DNA of 7,995 nucleotides from positions 1 through 7,995 of the forward strand of contig CAMALD010000050.1 in NCBI GenBank assembly GCA_945836355.1, read 5' to 3'. The notes beneath the pieces are model-generated. The model did no database searches. It was not told the origin of the DNA and was given only the letters and a program-made list of their open reading frames with translations. The position numbers were made by a program, and so were the translations under genes. Of this stretch, positions 5,807-7,995 are shown in pieces; the stretch's first letter is position 1, and each line of letters begins with the position of its first letter. Source of the DNA: an uncultured Lachnospiraceae bacterium (GTDB taxonomy: Bacteria; Bacillota; Clostridia; Lachnospirales; Lachnospiraceae).

Positions 5807-7771
5807 TCACCTTAATTTGAACTCATTTACCGTATTCGATAAAATCTCTGCACAGTCCCCAAGCTGATTAGCGATTGCACTGTTTTCCTCTGCGGAAGCA
5901 GCGTTGGTTTCAACCATATCGGAGATTTCTTTAAAGCTGTGGGAAATCTCTTCAATCGAAGCCTTCTGCGTACCAACTGCTGCAACAATTTCATCAACAT
6001 TCTTCGCATTTTCAATCGAATAACTAATTCCGTCCATAATGGTTTTCTGTGTTTTTTCCACCAGCGCCTTTCCATTGTTTACGGCAACGCGGGATTTTCC
6101 AATGATATCATTGATATTGTTACTTGCCCTTGATGAATTTGCGGATAACTCCTGAATCTCGGAAGCAACCACAGCAAAGCCCCGCCCTGATTCTCCCGCA
6201 CGGGCAGCTTCAATGCTTGCATTAAGCGACAGGAGATTGGTCTGGCTTGCAATGTTGTTGATTTCCATTATGAATTCAGCAATGCCGTCAAAACAGGTTA
6301 CGATTTCATCTATGGCAGCCACAAGGTCTTCCATTTCCTTTGCCCCAACGGTTAATCTTGAATTCGTGTCGTTCGCATTTTGTTCTACTGCCTTTGCCAG
6401 TTCACCGATTTCCTGCATCGAAACGACCAGCTTATTCATCTGTTCGTTTGCATTGGCAACCGACTGGGACTGGCTCGTAGCAGACTCCGCCACGGACTCA
6501 CTCGTCTGCGACAGATTGGCGGCAAACTCTTTTACGGTCTTTGACTGTGAATTAATCTCATCAAAGCTATCGTTTAAAACCTCTAAAATATGCTGCAGCG
6601 AATTTTTAATCTGCCTGTAGTCACCGCGATAATCTCCGTTTACTTCGATGCTCAAATCCTTATCTGCAATGGAACTCACAACCTTGTTGATTTCGGTAAT
6701 GTAATAGTCCAGCCCGCGGATGGTATTATTTAACGCCAGAGTTACCTGATTTACCTCTGCGGACTGTTTATCCTCCTCAAACCGGAACTGCAAATTGCCA
6801 TCCGTGATGGCAACCACGTTGTTTGCTACATCCTCCAAAGGCGCAAACATCGGACTTATCGTCTTTATCAGGTTTGCAGAAGAGAGTTTTGCAGATACCG
6901 CAACCGACAGCACTACTGCAATCACAATTCCGACAAGCAGTAAAAATATGCCGCCTAAAGAGCTGGCATAAATAATCGACCAGCCGGTTACTTCGGATTG
7001 TTTATGTATAAACAGCTTAAATCCGCCCTTGTAATCCCAGATAACCGCTGATTTCAGATCCTCATCTATAATTCTCCCGTAGGATGTCTCGGTAATGTTG
7101 GTCTGATTCGATACGGATAATGCATATTCTTTGTTTGGATGAGTAAGTATGGTGCCGTTACCTGAAACAATCGATATATAGTTGTCCCCCGAATAGGAGC
7201 TTTCCGCTAAAGACACCAGGTCAGTCATATACATATCAAGACCGACGACACCTTTCCCGCCCGGCGTATCCACAACATGGGCAATTGTGATGCAGATATC
7301 CCCTGACTGTTCATCCACGTATGGGTCTGTGAGATAAAGACCGGCTTTTTCCATTGCACCCACATACCAGCCGCGCTCCGATACGACAAAATCAGCAGGC
7401 GGAAGCCATCCTCCGCTCATATATGTCATAATACCATCGGAATAGATAACCCCGTCTTCCGGCACACAAATGTATACTGCCGAGACATCATCATAAAGAG
7501 TTACCATTTTATCAACATAGGAATAATAATCCTCCGGACTGATTGCACCGCTGGATACCCCGGCCGCAATCGTTTCAATAAAGGAGATTTTCTTGTTAAT
7601 GCTGGATTCAATGCCGGTATTATATTCTTTTACAATCTCCTTACAAAAAGAACCATTGTCAACAATCAAAACAACAAACACTACAATCGTTGCTATCAAT
7701 GCTGTTAAAGAAATCGCTTTCTTTAAGTGATTCACTGCTTTTGTACTCACAATCTGACTTAAATGCTTCAT
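5807..7771 (-). CDS. Methyl-accepting chemotaxis protein with extracellular dCache sensor
   Basis: This 654-residue chemoreceptor, counted from the ATG at 7771, has in order: TM1 (about 21-37), an extracellular sensor of about 230 residues with dCache_1 character, TM2 (about 273-292), a HAMP region (about 293-345), a second HAMP-like segment (about 353-405, with IADKDLSIEV and GDYRGDY) and a long coiled-coil signalling domain. The hairpin tip is diagnostic: IASQTNLLSLNASIEAARAG followed by ESGRGFAVVASEI (about 508-540), which contacts CheA and CheW. In the sensor, Arg133-Gly-Trp135-Tyr136, Tyr151 and Asp179 match most of the amino-acid-binding dCache motif. There is no C-terminal CheR/CheB tether (it ends EFKLR). 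The frame also opens at TTG 7792, but ATG 7771 with GAGG 6 nt upstream is preferred. It is the first gene of a probable unit with the esterase, GH95 and CE2 genes. Confidence 0.95.
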   Translation of the reverse strand: MKHLSQIVSTKAVNHLKKAISLTALIATIVVFVVLIVDNGSFCKEIVKEYNTGIESSINKKISFIETIAAGVSSGAISPEDYYSYVDKMVTLYDDVSAVYICVPEDGVIYSDGIMTYMSGGWLPPADFVVSERGWYVGAMEKAGLYLTDPYVDEQSGDICITIAHVVDTPGGKGVVGLDMYMTDLVSLAESSYSGDNYISIVSGNGTILTHPNKEYALSVSNQTNITETSYGRIIDEDLKSAVIWDYKGGFKLFIHKQSEVTGWSIIYASSLGGIFLLLVGIVIAVVLSVAVSAKLSSANLIKTISPMFAPLEDVANNVVAITDGNLQFRFEEDKQSAEVNQVTLALNNTIRGLDYYITEINKVVSSIADKDLSIEVNGDYRGDYRQIKNSLQHILEVLNDSFDEINSQSKTVKEFAANLSQTSESVAESATSQSQSVANANEQMNKLVVSMQEIGELAKAVEQNANDTNSRLTVGAKEMEDLVAAIDEIVTCFDGIAEFIMEINNIASQTNLLSLNASIEAARAGESGRGFAVVASEIQELSANSSRASNNINDIIGKSRVAVNNGKALVEKTQKTIMDGISYSIENAKNVDEIVAAVGTQKASIEEISHSFKEISDMVETNAASAEENSAIANQLGDCAEILSNTVNEFKLR

Positions 7772-7777
7772 ACGCCG

Positions 7778-7781
7778 CCTC
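7778..7781 (-). promoter_or_regulatory. Shine-Dalgarno GAGG for the chemoreceptor
   Basis: On the minus strand GAGG lies 6 nt before the ATG at 7771, within an A/G-rich leader. An AGGA lies 6 nt before the alternative TTG at 7792, so the seven-residue longer form MKEKRRR cannot be excluded. The extra residues would only lengthen the basic cytoplasmic N-terminus. Confidence 0.55.
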
Positions 7782-7828
7782 TTTTCCTTCAAATCTCTTC
7801 CTGCTGATGAAAGGTATTACATTGTTAT

Positions 7829-7857
7829 ATTTTATCATTTTATCAAATAAATAGCAA
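7829..7857 (-). promoter_or_regulatory. Candidate sigma-A promoter for the chemoreceptor unit
   Basis: On the minus strand TTGCTA (7852-7857, 4 of 6 to TTGACA) and TAAAAT (7829-7834, 5 of 6 to TATAAT) are separated by exactly 17 bp in very AT-rich DNA. Transcription would start near 7822, leaving a leader of about 50 nt before the ATG at 7771. The spacer contains another TAAAAT as part of a TGATAAAA direct repeat. No convincing sigma-D (motility) consensus was seen. Confidence 0.5.
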
Positions 7858-7868
7858 CGAAAAACGAG

Positions 7869-7995
7869 CTATACAATTTCTTTTCGTCTGTCGCACTCTT
7901 CATATAAACGCGGCACCATCGTCTCCATCTCATACTTTAACAAGATATCTCTCTCTTTGTACAATTCAGAAAACTTACTCACAACACGCTCTGCC
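7869..7995 (-). CDS. C-terminal end of an unidentified protein (5' end outside window)
   Basis: On the minus strand one frame is open from base 7994 to a TAG at 7869-7871 and gives 41 residues; the other two frames hit a stop within 7 codons of the edge. The peptide, with segments KFSELYKERDILLKYE and PRLYEECDRRKEIV, is highly charged and helical, typical of a protein terminus or coiled coil. It has no signature I can name. It lies 97 bp upstream of the chemoreceptor start, with a promoter candidate between, so it is probably a separate or only loosely coupled unit. Confidence 0.6.
   Translation of the reverse strand, partial: AERVVSKFSELYKERDILLKYEMETMVPRLYEECDRRKEIV

Noticed and set aside
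7808..7821. CcpA cre-like sequence TGAAAGGTATTACA near the predicted chemoreceptor transcription start.
   Set aside because: The outer bases fit TGWAANCGNTNWCA, but the central CG, the most conserved part of cre, is GT here. Not strong enough to call.
7851..7870. Possible small terminator for the partial gene (AGC..CG-loop-CG..GCT on the minus strand).
   Set aside because: The stem is only five pairs with bulges and no U-run, which is too weak to support.

Overview
The window looks like chromosomal DNA from an anaerobic, motile, plant-glycan-using Clostridia member, most likely Lachnospiraceae (Roseburia/Butyrivibrio-type). This is inferred from AGGAG-type ribosome binding sites, a lipoprotein with a Thr/Pro-rich linker, a dCache chemoreceptor, and a GH95 plus CE1/CE2 enzyme set. 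No RNA gene, IS element, CRISPR array or phage gene is visible. No stretch longer than about 100 bases lacks a gene or a describable signal.

Layout. Positions 1-260 (+) hold the 3' end of an unidentified gene, closed by a strong intrinsic terminator (274-305). A single cytoplasmic CE1/EstA-like esterase (357-1154, +) follows. It ends 2 bp from the stop of a convergent block that occupies the rest of the window on the minus strand. In transcription order this block is: the 3' end of an unidentified gene (7869-7995); a promoter candidate (7829-7857); a methyl-accepting chemotaxis receptor (5807-7771); a surface lipoprotein CE1 esterase resembling the feruloyl esterase domain of XynZ (4634-5755); a cytoplasmic GH95 glycosidase (2343-4556); and a cytoplasmic CE2-type SGNH esterase (1157-2254). 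The gaps from the receptor onward are 51, 77 and 88 bp, so co-transcription is plausible. Two gaps contain inverted repeats that may tune expression inside the block. For three minus-strand genes the longest open frame starts at GTG or TTG, but the ribosome binding sites favour internal ATG starts, which are used here.

How the genes may work together (inference). All the enzymes remove decorations from glycans; none is a backbone-cleaving endo-enzyme. The anchored CE1 enzyme would remove feruloyl or acetyl esters at the cell surface. The two enzymes without signal peptides (CE2 and GH95) would deacetylate imported oligosaccharides and remove terminal L-fucose or L-galactose. GH95 carries Thr where the characterised fucosidase AfcA has His419, a difference reported for a Bacteroides alpha-L-galactosidase acting on corn xylan. 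The set would suit feruloylated, acetylated, L-galactose-capped xylan side chains. The receptor upstream carries most of a known amino-acid-binding dCache motif, so it may link chemotaxis to this nutrient programme or may simply be a neighbour.
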